A stretch of 64,000 nt of DNA from the NCBI GenBank assembly GCA_049997955.1, contig JAEBDY010000002.1, positions 124,001-188,000 on the forward strand. The letters run 5' to 3'. Position numbers and translations under genes: made by a program. The notes under the pieces were generated by a model. The model did no database searches, was not told the origin of the DNA, and worked only from the letters and a program-made list of their open reading frames with translations. Positions 1 to 8,347 of the stretch are shown piece after piece (within the stretch, counting starts at the first letter, position 1; every line of letters starts with the position of its first letter). Origin of the DNA: Umezawaea sp049997955 (GTDB lineage: Bacteria; Actinomycetota; Actinomycetes; Mycobacteriales; Pseudonocardiaceae).

Positions 1-349
1 CGGGGCCGCCGAACGCCTGGAGGATCTGCTGGAGGATCTCGTTGGACCCGTTGGCGGCCCACAGGTTCCGCTCGGTCAGCGGCACCCCGGTCGCGTCCGC
101 CAGGTAGGCGGCGAGGTCGGCCCGCAGCGCCGTGGCGTCGCGGTCCGGGTACCGGTGCAGCTCGCCCGCGATCTCCGCGACCGCCGCCACTACGTCCGCG
201 ACCAGCGCGGGCGTGGGCGGGTACGGGTTCTCGTTGGTGTTGAGCCGAACCGGCACGTCCAGCTGCGGCGCGCCGTACGGCGTGCGCCCCCGCAGGTCTT
301 CGCGCAGCGGCAGGTCGGACAGCTCCACGCGCTCGCCGATGGGCTTCAC
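1..349 (-). CDS. hisC: Histidinol-phosphate aminotransferase, N-terminal part (runs off the left edge)
   Basis: PLP-dependent transaminase making L-histidinol phosphate from imidazole acetol phosphate in histidine synthesis. Only the first 116 codons lie in the window; the family is about 350-370 residues. The characteristic N-terminal substrate segment LNTNENPYPP is at residues 36-45, followed by a region ending ANGSNEILQQILQAF that forms the start of the PLP domain. The GTG start overlaps the hisD stop by four bases (GTGA), so the two are translationally coupled in the order hisD-hisC. The family is recognised with confidence; the catalytic lysine is outside the window. Confidence 0.93.
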   Translation of the reverse strand, partial: MKPIGERVELSDLPLREDLRGRTPYGAPQLDVPVRLNTNENPYPPTPALVADVVAAVAEIAGELHRYPDRDATALRADLAAYLADATGVPLTERNLWAANGSNEILQQILQAFGGP

Positions 350-1662
350 CGCCGGAACCTCGCCGTCACGGCCTGGCCGTGCGCGGGCAGGTCTTCGGCG
401 TTGGCCAGCGCCACGACGTGGTCGGCCACCTCGCGCAGCGCGTCCTCGGAGTAGTCGACGACGTGGATGCCGCGCAGGAACGTCTGCACCGACAGCCCGG
501 ACGAGTGCCGGGCGCAGCCGCCCGTGGGCAGGACGTGGTTGGAGCCGGCGCAGTAGTCGCCGAGCGACACGGGCGAGTGCGGGCCGACGAAGATCGCGCC
601 CGCCGACCGGACCCGCGCCGCGACGGCGGAGGCGTCGGCGGTCTGGATCTCCAGGTGCTCGGCCGCGTAGGCGTTCACCACGCGCAGGCCGTCGTCCACG
701 GAGGACACCAGGACGGTGCCGGACTGCTTGCCGCTCAACGCCGTCCGCACGCGCTCGTGGTGCTTGGTCGCGCGGACCTGGCGCTCCAGCTCGGCGTCCA
801 CGGCGTCGGCCAGCTCGACCGAGTCGGTCACCAGCACGCTCGCGGCGGCTGGGTCGTGCTCGGCCTGGCTGATCAGGTCGGCGGCCACGTGCACGGGGTC
901 GGCGGTCGAGTCCGCGAGGACCGCGATCTCCGTCGTGCCCGCTTCGGCGTCGATGCCGATGAGCCCGCGCAGCATCCGCTTCGCGGCCGTCACGTACAGG
1001 TTGCCGGGCCCGGTCACCAGGTCGACGGGCTCCAGCGCGCCACCGTCGGTGTCCACGCCGCCGTACGCCAGCAGCGCCACGGCCTGCGCTCCGCCGACGG
1101 CCCACACCTCGTCCACGCCGAGCAGCGCGGCGGCGGCGAGGATCGTCGGGTGCGGCAGGCCGCCGAACTCCGCCTGCGGGGGCGAGCAGACGACCATCGC
1201 CTCCACGCCCGCCGCCTGCGCGGGGACCACGTTCATCACGACGCTGGACGGGTACACGGCGAGGCCGCCGGGCGCGTACAGGCCGACGCGGGCGACGGGC
1301 ACCCAGCGCTCGGTCACCGTGCCGCCGGGCACGACCTGGACCGACTTGTCGGTCCGGCGCTGCTCGGCGTGCACCTTGCGGGCCCGCGCGATGGACTCCT
1401 CCAGCGCCGCGCGCACGGCCGGGTCGAGCCCGTCCAGGGACGCGGCGATCTCGGCGACGGGCACCCGCACGAACGCCGGGCGCACCTTGTCGAAGCGCTC
1501 GGTGTACTCCATCACCGCGTCGACACCGCGCTCGCGCACCGCTTCGACCACTGGCCGGACCTGGTGCAGCACCGCGTCCACGTCCACGTCGGCACGCGGG
1601 AGGACCGCGCGGAGTTCGGCTGACGACGGGACACTGCCTCGCAGGTCGGTGCGGTTGAGCAT
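346..1662 (-). CDS. hisD: Histidinol dehydrogenase
   Basis: Zinc enzyme that oxidises L-histidinol twice with NAD+ to give L-histidine, the last steps of histidine synthesis. The 438-residue product has the normal family length. Visible family signatures are GPGNLYVTAAKRML, the stretch IDAEAGTTEIAVLAD (usual form AGP[ST]E; here AGTTE), the SQAEHD histidine segment and the C-terminal GCARHSSGLSVQTF block that supplies metal-binding and catalytic residues. The ATG lies 7 nt after a good -10 hexamer, so the transcript may be leaderless or nearly so. It is the first gene of a his operon continuing leftward with hisC, the same pair seen next to nadABC in mycobacteria. Confidence 0.97.
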   Translation of the reverse strand: MLNRTDLRGSVPSSAELRAVLPRADVDVDAVLHQVRPVVEAVRERGVDAVMEYTERFDKVRPAFVRVPVAEIAASLDGLDPAVRAALEESIARARKVHAEQRRTDKSVQVVPGGTVTERWVPVARVGLYAPGGLAVYPSSVVMNVVPAQAAGVEAMVVCSPPQAEFGGLPHPTILAAAALLGVDEVWAVGGAQAVALLAYGGVDTDGGALEPVDLVTGPGNLYVTAAKRMLRGLIGIDAEAGTTEIAVLADSTADPVHVAADLISQAEHDPAAASVLVTDSVELADAVDAELERQVRATKHHERVRTALSGKQSGTVLVSSVDDGLRVVNAYAAEHLEIQTADASAVAARVRSAGAIFVGPHSPVSLGDYCAGSNHVLPTGGCARHSSGLSVQTFLRGIHVVDYSEDALREVADHVVALANAEDLPAHGQAVTARFRR

Positions 1663-1669
1663 GCCCCCA

Positions 1670-1696
1670 AGACTAGGCGAAGCGGAATTGTGTCAA
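1670..1696 (-). promoter_or_regulatory. Probable hisD promoter
   Basis: On the minus strand TTGACA (1696-1691) is followed after 15 bp by TAGTCT (1675-1670). The expected transcription start falls at or within a base or two of the hisD ATG at 1662, which suggests a leaderless or very short-leader message. The spacer is shorter than the usual 17 bp, so the exact -35 assignment is uncertain. Confidence 0.5.
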
Positions 1697-1815
1697 CTGT
1701 CAGCCCGGTGCGGAGCACGACGAACCCGGCGAACGGCGCTAGCTGGGCATCGCGGACCGGTACACGCTGCAAGAGCACCACTCCGTCACAAAACCCTGCT
1801 GAGATGGAGACGCAC

Positions 1816-3102
1816 ATGTTCTCGAAACGACGCGGCCTGGTCGCTCTGGCGTGCCTGGCCCTGATCGTCACCGCAGCCCCCGTCACGGCCGGAACCACGG
1901 CCGTCCGGGGTGAGCGGACCGTCTACGAGGTCACCGCCACCAACCCGGAGGCGCGCACGAAGGTCTCCCGGACCGGGGTCGACGTGCTCGGGATGGACGG
2001 CGACAAGCTGACCGTGATCGCCGAGCGCTCCCAGGTCCGCGCCCTGCGCGCGACCGGGCTGACCGTGAAGCCCAAGGGCGACGCCGACGCCCAACTGGCC
2101 CAGCTGGGCACGGCCGACATCGGCACGATGGACTTCCCGTCCGGCTACACCGGCTACCACAACTACGCCGAGCTGACGGCGGAGCTGAACCAGACCGTCA
2201 CCGACCACCCGAACCTGGTGCGGCTGTCGTCGCTGGGCAACTCCTACCAGGGCCGGGCCCTGCACGCGCTGAAGATCAGCAACAACCCCGCGGTCGACCA
2301 GGCGAAGCCGGAGGTGCTGTTCACCTGCAACCAGCACGCCCGCGAGCACCTGACCGTGGAGATGTGCCTGCACATCATCAAGCGCTTCACCGACGGCTAC
2401 GCCACCAACTCCGCGATCAAGGCGCTGGTGGACAGCCGGGAGATCTGGGTCGTGCCGAGCGTCAACCCGGACGGCGCGGAGTACGACATCGCGGCCGGCA
2501 CGCTGCGCGGCTGGCGCAAGAACCGGCAGCCGAACTCGACGGCCACGGGCACCGACCCCAACCGCAACTGGGGCTACCAGTGGGGCTGCTGCGGCGGGTC
2601 GAGCGGCAGCGGGTCGAGCGACACCTACCGCGGCACCAGCGCGTTCTCCGCGCCGGAAACGGCACGGGTGCGGGACTTCACGAACTCCCGCGTGGTCGGC
2701 GGCGTCCAGCAGATCAAGGCGCACATCGACTGGCACACCTACTCCGAGCTGATCCTGTGGCCCTACGGCTACACCTACAACGACACCGCGACGGGCCTCA
2801 ACGCCGACCAGGCGAACTCCTTCGCGACGCTGGGCAGGCAGATGGCCGCGCTGAACGGCTACACGCCGCAGCAGTCCAGCGACCTGTACATCACCGACGG
2901 CGGCATCAACGACTGGATGTGGGCCACGCACAAGATCTGGAGCTACACCTTCGAGATGTACCCGAAGTCCGCGTCGGGCCTGAACGGCTTCTACCCGCGC
3001 GACACCCAGATCGCCACGCAGGTCGCCCGCAACAACACCGCCGTGGACCTGTTCCTCGGCTACGCGGACTGCGTGCCGCGCGTCATCGGCAAGACCTGCT
3101 GA
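1816..3102 (+). CDS. Secreted zinc carboxypeptidase, peptidase family M14
   Basis: Extracellular metallo-carboxypeptidase releasing C-terminal amino acids from peptides. The 428-residue product opens with a Sec signal peptide (MFSKRRG then a hydrophobic core to about residue 25). Residues ~30-105 look like an activation propeptide; the M14 domain follows from about residue 110. Zinc ligands are H174 and E177 (HAREH) and H307 (HIDWHTYSE); E380 in YTFEMYP is the expected catalytic glutamate and DPNRNW near 247-252 is the substrate-binding segment. The ATG at 1816 was chosen because GGAGA lies just upstream and the signal peptide starts there; an in-frame ATG at 1804 is less likely. The 3' end overlaps the convergent gene by 20 bp. 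Probably monocistronic, nutritional or maturation protease; the exact substrate is unknown. Confidence 0.93.
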   Translation: MFSKRRGLVALACLALIVTAAPVTAGTTAVRGERTVYEVTATNPEARTKVSRTGVDVLGMDGDKLTVIAERSQVRALRATGLTVKPKGDADAQLAQLGTADIGTMDFPSGYTGYHNYAELTAELNQTVTDHPNLVRLSSLGNSYQGRALHALKISNNPAVDQAKPEVLFTCNQHAREHLTVEMCLHIIKRFTDGYATNSAIKALVDSREIWVVPSVNPDGAEYDIAAGTLRGWRKNRQPNSTATGTDPNRNWGYQWGCCGGSSGSGSSDTYRGTSAFSAPETARVRDFTNSRVVGGVQQIKAHIDWHTYSELILWPYGYTYNDTATGLNADQANSFATLGRQMAALNGYTPQQSSDLYITDGGINDWMWATHKIWSYTFEMYPKSASGLNGFYPRDTQIATQVARNNTAVDLFLGYADCVPRVIGKTC

Positions 3103-4255
3103 CCGCGTCGACCGCCTGGTCGACCTGCTCGGGTGAGACGAAGTAGTGCGGGGACGCCCGCACTACCTCGTCGAGCCCGCGCCGGGCCATGTCGATCCTG
3201 GTCGAGCTGACCGTGCTGGTCGTGACGGTGACCCCCTGAGCGGCCAGCCGGGTCTTCACGTCGGTCGCGGCGACGCCCTCGACGGTGAACGTGACCAGGC
3301 CGCACTGCTGGTCGCCCTGGTCGCGGACCCGCACTCCGGGCAGTTCCGCGAGTCCGGCGCGCAGGCGCTCGGCGCGGTCGCCGACCTCGGCCGCGATGGT
3401 GTCCACGCCCACGCGGAGCGCGTACCGGGCCGCCTCGACCAGGCCGAGCTTGGCCGCGACCGAGCACTCCCACAGCTCGAACACCCGCACGTCGTCGCGC
3501 AGCTCGTAGGTCGTCGGCGATGTCCACGAGCCGCTGTGCAGGTCGACCAGCCGGGGCCGCAGCCGGTGCGCGACCTCGCGGCGCACCGCCAGCACGCCGG
3601 TCCCGCGCGGTCCGCGCAGCCACTTGCGGCCGGTGCCGGACAGCATGTCCACGCCCAGGTCGTGCAGGCGGACGGGGAGCTGGCCGATCGACTGGCACGC
3701 GTCCAGCAGCACCAGCGCGCCCACCTCGTGGGCCGCCGACGCGACCTCGGCGACCGGGTTCACCAGACCGCCGTTGGTCGGGACGTGCACCAGCGACACC
3801 AGCTTGACCCGCTCGTCCAGCAGTTCGCGCAGCGCCGCCACGTCGACCTGCCCGAGCGCGTCGGACGGCACGGTCTCGACCGTCGCGCCGGTCTCCTCGG
3901 CGCGGCGCAGCAGCGGCACGGCGTTGCCCGCGTACTCGACCTCGGTGATCAGCACCCGGTCGCCCGCGGCCAGCGGAACGGCGTCGAACGCGCTCAGCCA
4001 CGACCGGGTCGCGCTGTCGGAGAACGCGATCTCGTCCGCGGAGGCGCCGAGCAGCTCGGCCAGCACGCCGTAGCCCGCTTCGAGGTCGTCCGCCCGTTCA
4101 CCCGCGGCCAGGTAGCCGCCGATCTCGGCCTCGCGCCGCAGGTGCCCGATCTGGGCCTCCAGCACGGGCGTGGGCGGCAGCGACGACCCGGCGCTGTCCA
4201 GGAAGACCCGGTCGAGAGCGGCGGGCGTGTCGGCGCGCAGGAGTTCCAGGTCCAC
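3083..4255 (-). CDS. Class-V aminotransferase-fold PLP enzyme (cysteine desulfurase/selenocysteine lyase-like)
   Basis: PLP enzyme of aminotransferase class V. In the 390-residue product the PLP lysine is K211 in GTGRKWLRGP, with D185 and Q188 in LLDACQS contacting the cofactor. I cannot assign a substrate: the family covers cysteine/selenocysteine lyases, ergothioneine C-S lyase-like enzymes and isopenicillin-N epimerase-like racemases. No Fe-S, selenium or ergothioneine genes are beside it. The start is the GTG sharing a base with the upstream stop (TAGTG), so translation is coupled to the lipoprotein gene; an in-frame start further upstream would sit inside that gene. Its 3' end overlaps the M14 gene tail-to-tail. 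Confidence 0.85.
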   Translation of the reverse strand: MDLELLRADTPAALDRVFLDSAGSSLPPTPVLEAQIGHLRREAEIGGYLAAGERADDLEAGYGVLAELLGASADEIAFSDSATRSWLSAFDAVPLAAGDRVLITEVEYAGNAVPLLRRAEETGATVETVPSDALGQVDVAALRELLDERVKLVSLVHVPTNGGLVNPVAEVASAAHEVGALVLLDACQSIGQLPVRLHDLGVDMLSGTGRKWLRGPRGTGVLAVRREVAHRLRPRLVDLHSGSWTSPTTYELRDDVRVFELWECSVAAKLGLVEAARYALRVGVDTIAAEVGDRAERLRAGLAELPGVRVRDQGDQQCGLVTFTVEGVAATDVKTRLAAQGVTVTTSTVSSTRIDMARRGLDEVVRASPHYFVSPEQVDQAVDAVSRSCR

Positions 4256-5829
4256 TACTTCGCCGTCCACTTCTGCAGGTTCCACCAGGGGCCCCACGAC
4301 AGGCCGCCGTGGTCGGACGGGTCGACCACCTGCTGGTAGCCGTTCCAGTTCTCGCGCACCACGTAGGTGTGCGAGACGAAGGCGAGGGTGACCAGGCCGG
4401 GCGCGGCGAGGTACGCGCGCTGGAACCGCACGTAAGCGGCCGTGCGCTGGGCCGGGTCGAGCAGGGTGCGGCCCGCGTCCAGCGCGGAGTCGACCTCGGG
4501 GTTGGAGTAGCCGCCGGAGTTGCCCGTCGCTCCCGTGTGCAGCATCCCGTAGAGGGTCTGGTCCGGGTCGAACGGATCGCCGTCACCGCCGAGCACGGCG
4601 TCCTTGCCGAGCCTCGGCGCGATGGCCTCGCGGCTCAGCCCGGCGAGCTGCACGTCCACGCCGACGGCCCTGGCGTCGGCGGCGAACGCCGTCGCCAGGT
4701 CGCTGCGGACCACGTCGCCGGTCGGGTACACCAGGGTGAACGACGCGACCACGCCGCCGCGCGACCGCAGCCCGTCCGCGCCCTTGACCCAGCCCGCCTG
4801 GTCGAGCAGGAAGTCGGCCTGCGCCTTGTCGTAGCGGAACGTCGAGTCGGGGTCGACGAACTCGGGCAGTTCGGCGGGCACCGGGGTGCTCACGGCCGTG
4901 CCCTTGCCCGCGAGCAGGTTGTCGATCATGCCCTGGCGGTTCACGGCGGCGTTGAGCGCCAGCCGCATCGCCGGGTCGCCGGTGACCGGGTTGGCGGTGG
5001 GCAGCGTGATGGCGCGCAGGTCGGCGGTGCGGTGGTCGATGACCCGCATCCCGTTGGCCTGGGCGAAGTTCGCGGCGAGCCGGGGCGGCAGGTCGGTGCC
5101 GTCGAACTCGCCCTTCTCCATCCGCTGGGCCCTGGTGTTGTCGTCCGGGACGAAGATCACCGTGACCTTCCTGATCCCGGGGTCGCCCTCGATGTGCGCC
5201 GGGTTCGCCTCCAGGACCATCTTCTCGCCCCTGGCCCACTCGGTCAGCCGGTACGGGCCGGTGCCGACGGGCGCGGTGTTGACCGGGCTGGCCGCCAGCG
5301 AACCGCCCGCTGCCAGCGCCTCGCTGGGCAGGATGCCGAGCACCAGCAGGTTCGGGAACGGCGCGTACGGCGTCGACAGAGTGAAGCGGACGTTCTGCGC
5401 GTCCAACTGCTCGACGCCGGTGAGCATCGCGAACGTCGACCGCACCGTCGCCCCGGACGCCGGGTCGAGCAGCGCGCGGTAGGTCGCCACGACGTCCTCG
5501 GCGCCGAACGCCGTGCCGTCGGTGAACTTCACGTCGCCCCGCAGCTTCACCGTCCACGACAGGCCGTCGGCCGCGGGCACGGGGGCCTCGGCGGCGAGCT
5601 GCGGCCGCAGCGTGCGGTCCGCCCGGTGCTCCACCAGCCCGTCGAAGATCTTGGAGACGCCCTTGGACCCGTAGCCCAGCAACGGGTTCAGCGTCGCGGG
5701 CTCGGTCGCGTCGGCGAGGACGATCGAGCTGTTGTCGTTCGTGCCTTCCGCGCTGGGTGTCGTCGTGCCGGTGCACGCGGAGGCGCCGATGGCGGCCACG
5801 AGCAGGACGGGGGGCAACAGGAAGCGCAC
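4255..5829 (-). CDS. ABC transporter solute-binding lipoprotein, family 5 (oligopeptide/dipeptide type)
   Basis: Extracytoplasmic receptor of a peptide/nickel-type ABC importer. The 524-residue product starts with a short lipoprotein signal sequence (RFLLPPVLLVAAIGASAC), the Cys at about residue 19 being the likely lipidation site although ASAC is a loose lipobox. The SBP_bac_5 fold is evident from phrases such as EPATLNPLLGYGSKG, LSWTVKLRGDVKFTDGTAF and the C-terminal WWNLQKW. No permease or ATPase genes are adjacent, so it either pairs with transporter subunits encoded elsewhere or acts as an orphan. Start: GTG at 5829, immediately before the signal sequence; longer readings lack a signal peptide. 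Coupled by TAGTG to the PLP enzyme downstream, implying a shared job, possibly handling an imported amino acid or peptide. Confidence 0.9.
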   Translation of the reverse strand: MRFLLPPVLLVAAIGASACTGTTTPSAEGTNDNSSIVLADATEPATLNPLLGYGSKGVSKIFDGLVEHRADRTLRPQLAAEAPVPAADGLSWTVKLRGDVKFTDGTAFGAEDVVATYRALLDPASGATVRSTFAMLTGVEQLDAQNVRFTLSTPYAPFPNLLVLGILPSEALAAGGSLAASPVNTAPVGTGPYRLTEWARGEKMVLEANPAHIEGDPGIRKVTVIFVPDDNTRAQRMEKGEFDGTDLPPRLAANFAQANGMRVIDHRTADLRAITLPTANPVTGDPAMRLALNAAVNRQGMIDNLLAGKGTAVSTPVPAELPEFVDPDSTFRYDKAQADFLLDQAGWVKGADGLRSRGGVVASFTLVYPTGDVVRSDLATAFAADARAVGVDVQLAGLSREAIAPRLGKDAVLGGDGDPFDPDQTLYGMLHTGATGNSGGYSNPEVDSALDAGRTLLDPAQRTAAYVRFQRAYLAAPGLVTLAFVSHTYVVRENWNGYQQVVDPSDHGGLSWGPWWNLQKWTAK

Positions 5830-6018
5830 GACACCCGACCCTAGTCCGTACCCGTGGACGGCGTCAGCCGATCGGCGGGGGCGGTGGGCGCACCTCCTCC
5901 ACCGCCCCTGGGCGCCGGACAGCGGCACTGTGCGGGATTCCAGCAGGTCAGGATGCTCGCGGCGGAGTTCTCGACCGGCTGACGTCATACTGTTCACACC
6001 CCCGGAGAGGACCTCGCC

Positions 6019-6798
6019 GTGCGCGTAGCGCTTTGCCAGATCAGCTCGACCACCGACCCGACGGCGAACCTGGAACTGGTGCGCGACGGCGTCCGCCGGG
6101 CCGCCGCCGACGGCGCACGGGTCGTGCTGTTCCCGGAAGCCACCCAGTGCCGCTTCGGGGTGTCCCTCGAGCCGATCGCCGAACCGCTGGACGGCCCGTG
6201 GGCGGCGGCCGTGCGCGCGATCGCCGTGGAGCACGGCGTGATCGTCGTCGCGGGCATGTTCACCCCCGTGGACGACGGCCGGGTGACCAACACGCTGCTG
6301 GTCACCGGGGCGGACGTGCACCTGGGCTACGACAAGATCCACCTGTTCGACGCCTTCGGCTTCCAGGAGTCGAGCACCGTCGCCCCCGGCGCGAAGCCCG
6401 TGACGATCCAGATCGACGGCACCACGCTGGGCATCGCCACCTGCTACGACATCCGGTTCCCCGAACTGTTCCGCGCGCTGGCGGACCAGGGCGCCTCAGC
6501 CGTGCTGCTGGGCGCGTCGTGGGGCTCCGGGCCGGGCAAGGTGGAGCAGTGGGAACTGCTGGCCCGCGCACGGGCGCTCGACTGCACGTCGTGGGTGCTC
6601 GCCTGCGGCCAGGCCGATCCCGGTGACCTGGACACCACGGCTCCGACGGGTGTCGGCCACAGCATGGCGGTAGGGCCACTGGGCGAGGTCGTGGAGAGCC
6701 TCGGCGGAAACACGGGGATGCTGGTCGTGGACATCGACACCGAGGCGGTCGAGAACGCCCGCCGCACCCTGCCGGTACTGGCGAACCGGAGGCTGTGA
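6019..6798 (+). CDS. Carbon-nitrogen hydrolase (nitrilase superfamily amidase)
   Basis: Cytosolic amidohydrolase with the nitrilase-superfamily Glu-Lys-Cys triad: E40 in FPEATQC, K106 in YDKIHLFDAF and C142 in ATCYDIRFPEL. The 259-residue length and the YDKIHLFD motif match the NIT1/YafV-like 'deaminated glutathione amidase or omega-amidase' branch, which repairs or hydrolyses small amides; this assignment is by motif only. Starts at GTG 6019 with GAGAGG seven bases upstream. Divergent from the solute-binding protein, with a 189-bp shared upstream region that contains a possible -10 (CATACT) near 5987. The stop overlaps an in-frame GTGA of a downstream reading frame, but I favour a later start for that gene. 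Confidence 0.92.
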   Translation: MRVALCQISSTTDPTANLELVRDGVRRAAADGARVVLFPEATQCRFGVSLEPIAEPLDGPWAAAVRAIAVEHGVIVVAGMFTPVDDGRVTNTLLVTGADVHLGYDKIHLFDAFGFQESSTVAPGAKPVTIQIDGTTLGIATCYDIRFPELFRALADQGASAVLLGASWGSGPGKVEQWELLARARALDCTSWVLACGQADPGDLDTTAPTGVGHSMAVGPLGEVVESLGGNTGMLVVDIDTEAVENARRTLPVLANRRL

Positions 6799-6944
6799 CG
6801 GCCGTCGGGCACGCCCCTGGGGGACAAAGGCCGAACAGCTGCGGCTGGAAGTCCGCCCTCGGACCCCGAACCCACACGATTGCGGACCGGAACCGCCATC
6901 CGGATGATCTTCTGGGGGGATGGAGCGCGGAGCACGGGACGGGT

Positions 6945-7523
6945 ATGACGAATTCGACTGAGTGGTACGACGCGTGGTCGGCGGCCACCCACCTGTACCG
7001 GCACCTGACCAGCGGTGGTCTGCCCCAGCCGGTCTTCACCCCCGTGCGCCTCGCACCGGGCGAGACGTCGTTCTGCGACGTCTCGGTCCAGTACTCCCGG
7101 TTCTACGGGATGAACGTCAGCTACCAGACGAACAGCGGTTTCTTCTTCGGGTCGCCGCTGTTCATCGCCGCGGGCCTGGCCGCGAACGCCGTCGGCAACT
7201 CGATCGCCAAGAGCCGCGCGGAGCAGAGGTCCGCGCCGCAGTGGCGGGAGCACTCCCCGTCCCGGACGGTCGTCACCGAGACGCGCACGCTGTGCTTCGC
7301 AGCGGGCCGGTGGCTGTCCTTCGACCACGACGCCGTGGTCGAGTTCACCGCCGACCCGCTGCGGGCCGCGTGCTTCCTGAACTTCGCCGAAGCCGAACCG
7401 CTGTGCCTGGCCGGGTTCAGCGCACCATGGCTGACCGTCCTGCTCGCGCACCGCCTCTACGGCGCCGACCGCATGGTCCAGCTCCCGTACCTGCACCCGT
7501 TCGCGACGAGCCCGATCGGCTAG
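6945..7523 (+). CDS. Conserved-looking protein of unknown function
   Basis: I do not recognise a family. The 192-residue product (starting MTNSTEWYDAW) is soluble-looking with one mildly hydrophobic stretch near residue 70 (FGSPLFIAAGLAANAVG) and two tryptophan-rich ends; GC3 is high and coding-like throughout. The ATG at 6945 is preferred because the upstream in-frame extension back to a GTG at 6795 is rich in Arg/Pro/Gly and reads like non-coding sequence; if that GTG were used the gene would be coupled to the nitrilase by GTGA. It converges on nadC, and both stop codons lie in the same CTAG tetranucleotide. Confidence 0.7.
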   Translation: MTNSTEWYDAWSAATHLYRHLTSGGLPQPVFTPVRLAPGETSFCDVSVQYSRFYGMNVSYQTNSGFFFGSPLFIAAGLAANAVGNSIAKSRAEQRSAPQWREHSPSRTVVTETRTLCFAAGRWLSFDHDAVVEFTADPLRAACFLNFAEAEPLCLAGFSAPWLTVLLAHRLYGADRMVQLPYLHPFATSPIG

Positions 7524-8347
7524 CGCAGGTCCATGCCCAGGTCCAGCGCGGGTGACGAGTGGGTCAGGCCGCCGACCGCCAGGTAGTCGACGCCGGTTTC
7601 CGCGTACGCACGTGCCACCGACAGGGTGAGGCCGCCGGACGCCTCCAGTGTCACTCCCCCCGCCCGGCGCACTGCCTCGGCGCACATCTCGGGTGTGAAG
7701 TTGTCCAGCAGCACCAGTTCCGCGCCTTCGTCGACGGCCTCGTCCAGCTGTTCCAGACTGTCCACCTCGACCTCGCACGGCAGGTGCGGCGCGTGTGCTC
7801 GTACCGCGGCCATGGCCGCGCGCACCGAACCGGCCGCGAGCACGTGGTTGTCCTTGATCAGCACCGCGTCGCCGAGGCCCATCCGGTGGTTGACCCCGCC
7901 GCCGCAGCGGACCGCGTACTTCTCCAGCAACCTCAAGCCCGGCAACGTCTTCCGCGAGTCGCGGACCTGCGCGCCGGTGCCCGCCACCGCGTCCACCCAC
8001 GCCGCCGTGGCGGTCGCGACGCCGGACAGGTGGGTGAGGAAGTTCAACGCCGTGCGCTCGGCGGTGAGCAGGTCGCGCACCCGGCCCCGCAGGACGAGCG
8101 CGGGCTCGCCGGGCACGGCCTTCTCGCCGTCGGCACGCTGGGACAGGATCTCCACGTCCGCGCCGAACACCTCCAGCGCGACCGGGATCCCGGCCAGCAC
8201 ACCGGAAGCGCGCGGGGTCAGCTCGGCGACCGCCACCGCGTCCGCGGGCACGGTCGCCTCGGTCGTGGCGTCCGGGCCGTAGCGGAGGTCCTCCGCGAGC
8301 GCGGTCGCGATCGCCCGGCGGGCGTCGTCCAGGTCGAGTGTCGTCAT
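7520..8347 (-). CDS. nadC: Quinolinate phosphoribosyltransferase (decarboxylating)
   Basis: Converts quinolinate and PRPP to nicotinate mononucleotide, the third step of de novo NAD synthesis. The 275-residue product contains the family core RDSRKTLPGLRLLEKYAV followed by CGGGVNHRMGL and VLIKDNH, plus the C-terminal LEASGGL. ATG start at 8347 overlaps the nadB stop (ATGA), so nadA-nadB-nadC form a tightly coupled operon. Transcription starts in front of nadA, under the probable control of NrtR. Nothing appears truncated or unusual. Confidence 0.97.
   Translation of the reverse strand: MTTLDLDDARRAIATALAEDLRYGPDATTEATVPADAVAVAELTPRASGVLAGIPVALEVFGADVEILSQRADGEKAVPGEPALVLRGRVRDLLTAERTALNFLTHLSGVATATAAWVDAVAGTGAQVRDSRKTLPGLRLLEKYAVRCGGGVNHRMGLGDAVLIKDNHVLAAGSVRAAMAAVRAHAPHLPCEVEVDSLEQLDEAVDEGAELVLLDNFTPEMCAEAVRRAGGVTLEASGGLTLSVARAYAETGVDYLAVGGLTHSSPALDLGMDLR

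Noticed and set aside
6795..6944. N-terminal extension of the unknown gene to a GTG overlapping the nitrilase stop
   Set aside because: The added 50 residues are Gly/Arg/Pro-rich and not coding-like; the ATG at 6945 gives a better start, though coupling cannot be excluded.
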